Source: Cellvibrionaceae bacterium (GTDB lineage: Bacteria > Pseudomonadota > Gammaproteobacteria > Pseudomonadales > Cellvibrionaceae). Taken from it: DNA of 64,000 bases. The translations under genes and the position numbers were made by a program. Numbering within the stretch: position 1 is the stretch's first letter; every line of letters begins with the position of its first letter. The notes under the pieces were generated by a model that worked only from the letters and a program-made list of their open reading frames with translations, was not told the DNA's origin and did not search any database. The DNA is taken from positions 186,001 through 250,000 of the forward strand of contig JAGKWU010000004.1 in assembly GCA_021151695.1 (NCBI GenBank), given 5' to 3'. Below, piece after piece: positions 35,284 through 43,242 of this stretch.

Positions 35284-36051
35284 ATGGACGCGAAAGGACT
35301 ACTTGGCCCCCATATCGTGGGCAGCTGCTGGCGTGTTGTCGAAACCCAGGAAACCGCCGCCACAATGGCGATTACCCAGTCTGCCGCCGAGCAGAGTCGC
35401 TTGGAAGAATTGCTGGATTTCTCCAAACCCAAAATCCCTGCCGATTGTACCGGCCTTAACTATCTGCTGATGACCCCGTTTCGCTACCCACCCCTGCAAT
35501 ATGGCTCGCGCTTTGGCAGCACTTGGGAACGCGGTATTTTTTACGGTGCTTGCGAATTACAAACTGCTTTTGCAGAAGCAGCGGTCTACTTTTGGTTATT
35601 CCAGCAAGGCCCCAAAACCCTGGGCGCGCTTGCTCAGATCCGCGACCAGCGCACTGCTTTTAGCGTGAAGCTGTGCAGTTCATCCGCGGTGGATTTGCAT
35701 GGGGAAGGTTTTGCGGATAAGTTCCATCAAATCAAAAGCCCCAGCTCATGGAGTTATACACAAACCCTGGGCGCAGAATTGCGTATGGCCGGCGCAGACT
35801 TTGTGATTTATCCTTCATCGCGTTTGGCTGGCGGTCGAAATGTTGCCGTGTTTTCACCGCGGGCTTTTGCCGAAAAAGAACCTGCGATACAGCAGCTTTG
35901 GCATGTGCGCTTCACAACCGAGAGCTGCGTATTTGCACGTGCCGGCGTGAATGAAAATATGGAATTTCGGTTTGAGGATTTTTCCATCGATGGAAAAATT
36001 CCCCATCCCACATTACATACTTCTTCGACACCAGAGAGCGCTTTGGCCTAG
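35284..36051 (+). CDS. RES-domain toxin (NAD-targeting)
   Basis: A 255-residue RES-domain protein. The conserved Arg, Glu and Ser that name the family are visible: Arg in MTPFRYPPLQYGSRFG, Glu in YGACELQTAFAE, and Ser in IYPSSRLAGGRNVAVFSPRAF. Characterised relatives (MbcT, ParT) degrade NAD+ or ADP-ribosylate targets and so arrest growth unless bound by the partner antitoxin encoded upstream. At 255 residues it is longer than the minimal RES core, with about 60 extra N-terminal residues. Its end overlaps the convergent yegD end by 4 bases. Confidence 0.88.
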   Translation: MDAKGLLGPHIVGSCWRVVETQETAATMAITQSAAEQSRLEELLDFSKPKIPADCTGLNYLLMTPFRYPPLQYGSRFGSTWERGIFYGACELQTAFAEAAVYFWLFQQGPKTLGALAQIRDQRTAFSVKLCSSSAVDLHGEGFADKFHQIKSPSSWSYTQTLGAELRMAGADFVIYPSSRLAGGRNVAVFSPRAFAEKEPAIQQLWHVRFTTESCVFARAGVNENMEFRFEDFSIDGKIPHPTLHTSSTPESALA

Positions 36052-37415
36052 CGAAAAACCCGCTCCGCCCACACACCCAAACCGGCAGCCACACTGCCGA
36101 AGTGATCACCATCGACTATGGCAATTTCCTCGCCAAACAAATTGCGAATCAGCTGACGAATGAGCGGCGATTTTGCGCTGCCACCGGTGATATAAACAAT
36201 CTCCGGTTTGGTGGCAGCTTGCTGCGTTGCCTCGGTGATTAGTGCAGCAATTTTTTGCAGTAATTGTGCACTCACTTCTGCATAGCGCTCCGCCGTTGTC
36301 TCCGGTGCGAGCCCAGGCGAAATGAAATCCAGTGGGAATTGATGTTGGGCACAATTTGAAAGTGCAATCTTGCCCTGCTCCGCTACGCGTACCACGGCGA
36401 AATTATGTTTCTCTGCACGTAATTTAATAAAGCGCGCAAATAAATCCGGCTCGGTGGTTTCGCGTGTGAGCCTCTCTAACAAAAAGCCTGTTTCCGGCGC
36501 ATAAAAATCTGTCTGCGCACCTATATCATTAATCGCCATGGCGTTGACATATGGCATAAGCGGCATAGGCAAACCGGTTTTAAGCGGTGAATGCATACCA
36601 AAATCCGGCATCAGGATTTGCTGCGCAAGCTGGATATCAAAATCGTTACCGCCGATGCGCTCGCCGGTGTGGCCGAGAAAATCTGCAGTGCGCTCCAGAT
36701 ACTTCATATGGTCGGGGCCCATCAGCACCATAGAGCAGTCAGTGGTACCGCCCCCTACATCCACCACTAATACACGTTTGTTCTCGCGCAGACGCGTTTC
36801 AAAATCAAAACCTGCCGCGAGGGGCTCGTACAAAAACTCCACATCACGCAAACCAATACGCTTGGCCGCCGCGGTAAGAATAGATTGCGCTTGTTGGTTG
36901 CTTTCCTGCGCATTAATGCCCTGAAAGTTAACAGGTCGACCAATCACTGCCTGGGTGATGTTCTCACCCAACTGATGCTCCGCACGCGTTTTGATATTAA
37001 GCATCATGGCCGCGACTACATCTTCAAAAAAATCCACCGATTGCTGACGCAAACCACTCGCACCTAAAAAAGATTTCGGGGATTTAATAAAATAGCCTTC
37101 AGTGGGCGCGCTTATATAGTGCGCTATAGCTTCATCGCCAAAGAATAAACCCTCGCTAACGTTCGCGAAATCGTGTTCATATTTTCCAGCACGTGATTGG
37201 CCCAATAGGGACGCACGACTCTGGGCAAATTGTGCTTTGGCTACCGGATCATCCAATTGCTGCCAGATGGCTTCGGCGATAAAAGCGCGCTCATAGGCAT
37301 AAAGGGTAGAAGGCACAAAAGCCTGATCGTTATAGAGTGGCAGCAATTGCGCCTGGCCCTGCTTCGCATAAGCCATAGCGCAATTGGATGTACCATAATC
37401 AAAACCTACAAACAT
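36048..37415 (-). CDS. yegD: Hsp70-like molecular chaperone YegD
   Basis: An actin/Hsp70-fold ATPase-like protein of about 455 residues from ATG 37415 (MFVGFDYGTSNCAMAY). It is strikingly similar to E. coli YegD in FIKSPKSFLGASGL, AVIGRPVNFQG, VLVVDVGGGTTDCSMVLMGP and the ending VYITGGSAKSPLIRQL…WAERVFR. It keeps the nucleotide-binding phosphate loops but has no substrate-binding domain like DnaK. The cellular role is unclear. The frame is open to 37454, but the extra residues are not conserved. It converges on the RES toxin gene with a 4-base overlap. Confidence 0.93.
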   Translation of the reverse strand: MFVGFDYGTSNCAMAYAKQGQAQLLPLYNDQAFVPSTLYAYERAFIAEAIWQQLDDPVAKAQFAQSRASLLGQSRAGKYEHDFANVSEGLFFGDEAIAHYISAPTEGYFIKSPKSFLGASGLRQQSVDFFEDVVAAMMLNIKTRAEHQLGENITQAVIGRPVNFQGINAQESNQQAQSILTAAAKRIGLRDVEFLYEPLAAGFDFETRLRENKRVLVVDVGGGTTDCSMVLMGPDHMKYLERTADFLGHTGERIGGNDFDIQLAQQILMPDFGMHSPLKTGLPMPLMPYVNAMAINDIGAQTDFYAPETGFLLERLTRETTEPDLFARFIKLRAEKHNFAVVRVAEQGKIALSNCAQHQFPLDFISPGLAPETTAERYAEVSAQLLQKIAALITEATQQAATKPEIVYITGGSAKSPLIRQLIRNLFGEEIAIVDGDHFGSVAAGLGVWAERVFR

Positions 37416-37719
37416 AAAAATCTCTACTATTTCAACAGGGCGGCACCATAACACATATTGTCAATTTGCTTATAACACTTGGTGGTGCACTGTTCGATTA
37501 ATTAGCCAAAACATAAACATTTCAAACTTAAAAATCATCAAACTTAACCATCATATGATTAGTCTGATTTTTTTAATGCTATACATTAAATCCTATAATC
37601 CTTAGGATATTAGCCATAAAAATAGCCACCTGACATTTTTGACAATTGAATCCTGACAATTCATTTGTATCTATCGAGATGTAGGTGCTACCACATAACA
37701 GCGATCAACTGCTTACAAA
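37416..37719. other. AT-rich region between yegD and receptor gene
   Basis: About 300 AT-rich bases with no gene. It must contain the promoters of yegD and the signalling receptor. A short near-palindrome, ATCCT/AGGAT around 37599–37609, is the only notable symmetry. No copy of the LacI-type palindrome found at 43090–43121 is present, which fits control of this receptor by the sigma/FecR pair instead. Confidence 0.45.
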
Positions 37720-40326
37720 ATGAATTTACCTTTGCACAGCGACAAAGGCGTATCTTCTTATTATCGAAGATACGCAGCTCTGTTTATTCTTAATCTATTA
37801 ATTTGTTGCCCTGCGATAGCAGACACAACAAACTCTTTCTTTTTTAATATCTATGAGAAAAATTTAAGCGCAGCACTAACCCAACTCGCCACGCAAGCCG
37901 ACATACAAATATTGTTTGACCCAAGACTCACTGATCCAATAAATACCGATCAGCTAACTATCAAAGGCCGGCACACTGTTGCTGATGCTCTCGCTCAATT
38001 AGTTTCCACAACGACGCTGGAATATCTCGTCAACGATAAAATTATAATTGTCCGCCTTAGAAAAAATAAGCTTGACATAGCCGCAAGTGAAAAAGAGATA
38101 GCCCCTCAACCAGAAAAACCCCCAATCCCTTATGAAGTTGTTGTAACTGGCACTCCCGGTGGAAGTTCGCAAACCAAACAGGCACTGAGCTTCGCGGTGA
38201 CTTCCGCAAATGCGCAAAAAATAGCGCAGCGAGCGCCGCACAATACGGCGGATTTATTTAAATCGATTCCCGGCATTTGGGTAGAAAGTTCTGGCGGTGT
38301 AGCAGGCTCAAATATTGATGTGCGCGGTCTACCCGGTGGAGGGGATGCGCCTTTTGTAACCCTATCGCTTAACGGTATGCCTGTATATCCCGCCGCCACA
38401 TTATCATTTATGGATAATCTTGCACTGTTTCGCCTGGATGAAACCATCGAACGACTTGAAGGACTACGAGGCGGCCCCAGCACTATTTACTCAAACGGCC
38501 AGCCAGGTTTGACCGCAAACTTTTTATTAAAGGAAGGTCATGACGAGGCAGATGGCGGCTTTAAATACACAACATCCAACTACAATCTGAATCGTGTAGA
38601 TCTCTGGGCCAGCGGACCATTAAGTGAATCGCTTTATTATATGTTGGGCGGCTATAGCAGCACCTCTCCCGGTGTGCGCGATACAGGTTTTGATAGCGAG
38701 CAGGGTTATCAATTCACCGGCGAATTAACCTGGTGCAATGAACCAACAACAATAACTATATTTCGCCGAATCACCAATGACTATGGCACCTGGTACGTAC
38801 CCAATAGCGCCGCGCTGGGAGCATCCTATTCGCAGCTCGGTCCCGGCAACCGCATGGTTTCCATACTACAGCAGCAACTCAATACGCATGGACGGGATTT
38901 GGTGGACAACCATGATACGGAGGGTGATGGCATTCCGGAGGCGGAAATAATTTCAAAAAGCTATAACTTGGGTAAAGGCAGAGGATGGGACGGATATATT
39001 CAGGGACTCTCCGCCGATATAGCGCTATCCGATAACTGGGTGGCGATTGAACGACTATCCATTACACAAGGTAATGCAGATACTTATAGCTTGTTGAGCG
39101 ATGGTGCTGCAGTTGCCTTGGGCACATTGAACGGAGGCAAGGATGGAACAACTATCTCTGGAAAAGCCGTTTCTGTTGACGCCATGGTACAGCGATTTGG
39201 CCCCTGGGTTATACAAAAGCAAATTGAATCTACAATTAACGAATTAACGCTCAACAAAACCTGGAATAACAATAAATTTACTATAGGCCATTATTTTGCC
39301 AACTGGGACGTTACAGATTCCTGGGCTATGGGAAAGCAAAAATATTACGAACAAAAACACGATGGTGAATTAATAAGCCCGCTCAGCATTTCCGATCCAT
39401 GCCAGGCCTACCAGGTTATCACCTGTGATTGGTCTTACGACTTGCAGGCAAGGGGCGACGCGACAGAAGGTGCTTTTTATACAGCAGCAAAGGCTACTTT
39501 TGGTTTATTGACGCTGGATGCTGGATTTCGCCAAACCCATTACGAGACCAGTTATAACTTCAATGATACAAGTGAGACCAATAACCACCACCAACTGGAT
39601 GAGCAGGATTTACAGTCTTACACCGCAGCGGCCAGTTGGGAAATTGATGAAGGACAAGGTATTTTCTTCCGGCTAAATTCCGGCTTTTCACTGCCAAAGT
39701 TTGATGACTACAGAACACATGCCCAAGCACCACGAGACCAATCGAATCTGACTACTTACATTAAACAACGAGAGCTTGGCTATAAGATTTTCCATAACAA
39801 TTACTCGCTTTTTGCCACCGCCTTTTACAACCAGGTGCAACTTCCTCCAGAGTGTACAACCGCCAGCTGCCAATCCCCCGAAACACAAGCACTGGGGCTT
39901 GAGCTTGAAAGCAATATAACCCTGGATGCGTTTGCCGTTGATCTGCTCGCTACGGTTCAATCGGCAACAATAGTGAAAGGAATGAATAAGGGAAATCAGG
40001 TGCTGCGCCAACCCAATTACCAACTAAGCCTAAGCCCAAGCTATCGACTGAACAACGAGAGTAATCTGGCAGTTATCGTTTATGGTGACATCAATATTAT
40101 CGGCGCCCGCTACAGCAACAATGATAATCAGCTCAGATTGGCAGCTTTTAATAAAATTAATATAGGCACTCAGGTAAACATAGATAAAACCACCGTTCGT
40201 TTATCCATTGATAACCTCACCAATCAGGAAGGTGTCGATGAAGGAACACGCCTGAATACCTCACAAACCAATGTGCGTTATATTTTGCCGCGCAATCTCA
40301 GGTTCAGCATAAGCTATGATTTCTAA
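37720..40326 (+). CDS. TonB-dependent receptor with N-terminal signalling (STN) domain
   Basis: An 868-residue FecA-type transducer. The signal-like segment is about residues 17–35, the STN signalling domain is about 42–113 (LSAALTQLATQADIQILFDPRL, DALAQLV), the plug is about 138–255 (VVVTGTPGG, VESSGGVAG, NIDVRGLPGGGD), and a 22-stranded-type barrel ends in Phe (FSISYDF). The STN domain would pass a ligand-occupancy signal to the FecR protein encoded two genes downstream, which releases the ECF sigma factor encoded next. Plug and barrel are paralogous to the receptor at 43243–45573, which lacks the STN domain. Here the receptor precedes sigma and FecR, the reverse of the commonest order. The ligand is unknown. 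Confidence 0.92.
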   Translation: MNLPLHSDKGVSSYYRRYAALFILNLLICCPAIADTTNSFFFNIYEKNLSAALTQLATQADIQILFDPRLTDPINTDQLTIKGRHTVADALAQLVSTTTLEYLVNDKIIIVRLRKNKLDIAASEKEIAPQPEKPPIPYEVVVTGTPGGSSQTKQALSFAVTSANAQKIAQRAPHNTADLFKSIPGIWVESSGGVAGSNIDVRGLPGGGDAPFVTLSLNGMPVYPAATLSFMDNLALFRLDETIERLEGLRGGPSTIYSNGQPGLTANFLLKEGHDEADGGFKYTTSNYNLNRVDLWASGPLSESLYYMLGGYSSTSPGVRDTGFDSEQGYQFTGELTWCNEPTTITIFRRITNDYGTWYVPNSAALGASYSQLGPGNRMVSILQQQLNTHGRDLVDNHDTEGDGIPEAEIISKSYNLGKGRGWDGYIQGLSADIALSDNWVAIERLSITQGNADTYSLLSDGAAVALGTLNGGKDGTTISGKAVSVDAMVQRFGPWVIQKQIESTINELTLNKTWNNNKFTIGHYFANWDVTDSWAMGKQKYYEQKHDGELISPLSISDPCQAYQVITCDWSYDLQARGDATEGAFYTAAKATFGLLTLDAGFRQTHYETSYNFNDTSETNNHHQLDEQDLQSYTAAASWEIDEGQGIFFRLNSGFSLPKFDDYRTHAQAPRDQSNLTTYIKQRELGYKIFHNNYSLFATAFYNQVQLPPECTTASCQSPETQALGLELESNITLDAFAVDLLATVQSATIVKGMNKGNQVLRQPNYQLSLSPSYRLNNESNLAVIVYGDINIIGARYSNNDNQLRLAAFNKINIGTQVNIDKTTVRLSIDNLTNQEGVDEGTRLNTSQTNVRYILPRNLRFSISYDF

Positions 40327-40355
40327 TCACTTTTCCCAGCCCACAGCCAAACTGA

Positions 40356-40946
40356 ATGGGAGGACAATTGTCGAATATTACAAAAGCAACATCGGCTAAT
40401 AATACCGACGAAAGCAACGCCGATAAAAATAATGCGTCCGGGCATTTGGAAATGCTTTTTCTAGAGCACAGGCAGGCGCTACAAAACTATCTACGAAAAT
40501 GGGTTAAATCCCCGGATGACGTGCAGGAAATACTGCAAGAGATTTGGCTGAGAGTATTAAAGCATGGGCACAGTGATCGACTGGCCTCTCCCGCAGCCAA
40601 AAGTTTTTTATATACCATTGCCAGCAATCTCGTGCGGGACCGACATCGTACACACCTGGCTCGCCGTTACGACCAACATGAAAGTATTGAGGATAACAGC
40701 GAACTAGCCTGCAATAATCCAGGCCCGGATGACTACACAGCTTATCAGCAAACCCGCGAATATTTACTTCAGGCGCTTGCAACCCTCGACAGCAAATATC
40801 GCGATGCATTTGTCATGCATCGCTTTATGGACAAAAAGCATGAAGAGATTGCCACTATATTGGGTGTCAGTATTCGCACCGTAGAACGTTATATAGAAGT
40901 AGCGCTCACGCATTGCCGCCATCATCTGCAGGACCATTTATCATGA
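40356..40946 (+). CDS. FecI-type ECF sigma factor
   Basis: An extracytoplasmic-function sigma-70 factor of about 190 residues. Region 2 has SPDDVQEILQEIWLRVLKHG and SFLYTIASNLVRDRHR. Region 4 has DSKYRDAFVMHRFMDKKHEEIATILGVSIRTVERYIEVALTHC, a helix-turn-helix. The first ATG at 40356 sits within the GGGAGG sequence itself, so an in-frame TTG at 40368, just behind that site, is a credible true start; both give the same core. The gene lies 29 bases after the receptor stop. Its TGA overlaps the ATG of the FecR gene (ATGA), so sigma and anti-sigma are translationally coupled. Confidence 0.92.
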   Translation: MGGQLSNITKATSANNTDESNADKNNASGHLEMLFLEHRQALQNYLRKWVKSPDDVQEILQEIWLRVLKHGHSDRLASPAAKSFLYTIASNLVRDRHRTHLARRYDQHESIEDNSELACNNPGPDDYTAYQQTREYLLQALATLDSKYRDAFVMHRFMDKKHEEIATILGVSIRTVERYIEVALTHCRHHLQDHLS

Positions 40947-41926
40947 ACGATAAAATAATTCCTCTCCACTTGAATACTCCGGAAAGTTGGTTCCTGCGTA
41001 TGCAAGAATCCGTCGATCAGCAAACAGAAGCAGAATTCCACGAATGGTTGTCGCAACCAGGTAATGCATTGGCCTATGAGCAATGTAGTGAGCTCTGGGG
41101 ACTAACCGGTACCCTCGCCGATGATCCGCAGATACTAGGCTATATAGACTCAATCACCACAACCTCAATCGACAAGCCAAAAGCACAACAACAATATAGC
41201 CGCCGCTGGATATATGCAGCGCTGTCCAGTGCTGCTGCTATTATCTTTTTTGCCATATTGCTTAGCACCCAATGGGAATCATTTACCTACTATCAAACCA
41301 GTTTGGGAGAAATGAAAGAAATAACCATGGAGGACGGCTCCACTGCCACGCTGAATACAGATAGTAAAATTGGTGTGAGCTATAAATCCGGACAACGTCA
41401 TTTGATACTCATAAAAGGAGAGGCCCTTTTTCATGTCGCAAAAGACAAAGCCAGGCCGTTTGTAGTGAGCGCCGGCAAAGGCCAGGTCACAGCCGTTGGA
41501 ACACAATTCAATGTATGGCTTGAGGGCAATACCACCAGCGTCACTGTATTGGAGGGCAAGGTCAGTGTCGGCAGTGAAGAAACGAAAGACAAAAATAAGA
41601 TACCCGTGCTAAGCGCAGGTCAGGCCTTACGTTATGGGGCAGACGGAAAAGCAGGAAATATATATCCGGCAGATTCAAAACGCATTTATGCATGGATCAA
41701 GGGTCGCCTGGTATTTGATTCGGTCCCCCTGGAGCAGGTTATTCAAGAATACAACCGATACACCCAAAAACCGTTGCTGATACAGGATACGAGCCTGCAA
41801 AACACACCTATTAGCGGAATATTTCAAACCGGTAATACAACCGCATTTGTCAGCGCCTTAAAAGAGCTTCTGCCAGTAACAGCTAGAGAGGAGGAGAACG
41901 CCATCGTCATATCACCAGCACACTAA
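40943..41926 (+). CDS. FecR-type anti-sigma factor/signal transducer
   Basis: A 327-residue inner-membrane protein from ATG 40943 (MNDKIIPLHLN), overlapping the sigma stop by 4 bases. An N-terminal cytoplasmic domain (about 10–80, with the usual FHEWLSQPGNALAYEQCSELW pattern) binds the sigma factor. One transmembrane helix (about 91–112) and a periplasmic FecR domain (about 125–225, SLGEMKEITMEDGSTATLNTDS) follow. A C-terminal STN-like DUF4974 domain (about 250–320) should contact the receptor's signalling domain. On receptor occupancy it is normally processed by proteases to free the sigma factor. Confidence 0.93.
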   Translation: MNDKIIPLHLNTPESWFLRMQESVDQQTEAEFHEWLSQPGNALAYEQCSELWGLTGTLADDPQILGYIDSITTTSIDKPKAQQQYSRRWIYAALSSAAAIIFFAILLSTQWESFTYYQTSLGEMKEITMEDGSTATLNTDSKIGVSYKSGQRHLILIKGEALFHVAKDKARPFVVSAGKGQVTAVGTQFNVWLEGNTTSVTVLEGKVSVGSEETKDKNKIPVLSAGQALRYGADGKAGNIYPADSKRIYAWIKGRLVFDSVPLEQVIQEYNRYTQKPLLIQDTSLQNTPISGIFQTGNTTAFVSALKELLPVTAREEENAIVISPAH

Positions 41927-42040
41927 AAATTCAGCGCTGAGAGGTAGATTGCTCCGACCAAAAAATATTTTATGATTTGTTGTCGGATTTTAATGGCTGG
42001 CACGTATTATTCATTAAGCCAGCCAAGATTTTCCCAGACA

Positions 42041-43015
42041 ATGAAAAACTCACGGGTCACCACTGCCACCATGTCCGATATTGCCTTTCATGCAAAGGTA
42101 TCCGAAGCGACTGTTTGCCGGGCGTTAAACAATAGCCCATTGGTAAGCCCCGACACTTACAACAGGATCATTTCTGTCGCAAAGTCCTTAAATTACACAC
42201 TTAACAAGCATGCAAGTGCATTGCGAAGAATGCACTCCAATCAAATGCTACTTGTGCATTGCACAGACGAAGGCCTGGCACCCTTGGATAATTTTCGTTA
42301 TCTCAGTTGGCTTAATCATTTTTTATATCGAGCCGGCTGCGTTCCCCAACTGGCACAGATTGATACCTATCAAAAACTCACCTCACTGCCTGACAATATT
42401 TCGGCCGATGGTATTGTTTTGATTATGCAACACCACCAGCAAAGTGACATTTATGATTTGGCACCGCTACTTGATACCAATATCCCCATCGCTGTTCTGG
42501 GTGGACATACACTTCACAGCAAACAACACTCTTTTACCATACTCTCAGACGAGAGGTCCGCTGCATATCAATTGACCTCCGAGCTTTCAGAAAGAGGATA
42601 TAAACGTATAGTGTATATTGAAAATTCAGCACGAAAATTCAGGGAGCGCCATCAGGGATATCTCCAGTTTATGAACACCCTCCCGTTTAACCAGCAGCTC
42701 CCCATTTATCTAAACCTCGATAGCTCCCCTCAATCTCGCTCCATTGAAACCATCAAGAATAGTGACTGCATCCTTCTGTCCAGCAACTGCTTATTAGGTG
42801 AACTGCAGGCATTAATAAAAATGACTTTTGGCGAAAATCATTCGACCCCAATAGCCACCATAAAAGACGATTCGAACATCCCCACTGAGCGCTGCATTGC
42901 TGTAGCAAGCCATTCCATTGAAAAATCCTGTCAACTTGCCATCAACACTCTCATCAATAACATCGTTATAGAAAGCCCATCCGCATCATTAGTACCTATG
43001 CAATATAGCTACTAA
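42041..43015 (+). CDS. LacI-family transcriptional regulator
   Basis: A protein of about 324 residues from ATG 42041. The helix-turn-helix is at residues about 10–30 (MSDIAFHAKVSEATVCRALNN), the hinge segment is LNYTLNKHASALRR, and a periplasmic-binding-protein-like effector domain follows. The domain is somewhat divergent and short. The frame is open to ATG 41972, but the additional residues are not family-like; neither start has a good ribosome site. It lies between the FecR gene and the second receptor gene. Three perfect TGAAATCGATTTCA palindromes, with a central CpG typical of LacI operators, lie before that receptor and before the esterase, so it is the obvious local repressor. It probably senses a sugar. 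Confidence 0.88.
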   Translation: MKNSRVTTATMSDIAFHAKVSEATVCRALNNSPLVSPDTYNRIISVAKSLNYTLNKHASALRRMHSNQMLLVHCTDEGLAPLDNFRYLSWLNHFLYRAGCVPQLAQIDTYQKLTSLPDNISADGIVLIMQHHQQSDIYDLAPLLDTNIPIAVLGGHTLHSKQHSFTILSDERSAAYQLTSELSERGYKRIVYIENSARKFRERHQGYLQFMNTLPFNQQLPIYLNLDSSPQSRSIETIKNSDCILLSSNCLLGELQALIKMTFGENHSTPIATIKDDSNIPTERCIAVASHSIEKSCQLAINTLINNIVIESPSASLVPMQYSY

Positions 43016-43089
43016 CAGCTTTTTCTTAATCCGCGTTTCCAATACAAACCACACACTCACCCTTCTTTAAATTTTATTTTTAAAAAAAT

Positions 43090-43121
43090 TGAAATCGATT
43101 TCATTTTTGAAATCGATTTCA
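43090..43121. promoter_or_regulatory. Tandem LacI-type operators upstream of second TonB receptor
   Basis: Two identical 14-bp perfect palindromes, TGAAATCGATTTCA, occur at 43090–43103 and 43108–43121, with centres 18 bp apart and a central CG. They lie 120–150 bases before the receptor start. A candidate promoter, TTGTTA (43128–43133) and TATTCT (43150–43155) with 16-base spacing, follows directly. Confidence 0.88.
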
Positions 43122-43242
43122 ATGAATTGTTACGCCATATCCCCTCCTCTATTCTCTCGCAACGTATTGATAAGAGTGATCCGCTCATACACCTCTACTC
43201 GATACGCGCATTAATCAATAATCAAAAACCCAAGGGGACTGT

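Noticed and set aside
36048..37454. yegD start at 37454
   Set aside because: The 13 extra residues (MLWCRPVEIVEIF) are not conserved; the E. coli protein begins at the position equal to ATG 37415.
43016..43242. Possibility that the tandem palindromes form a terminator for the LacI gene
   Set aside because: Each palindrome has no loop and no T-tract after it, and an identical third copy lies upstream of the unrelated esterase gene, which fits operators better.
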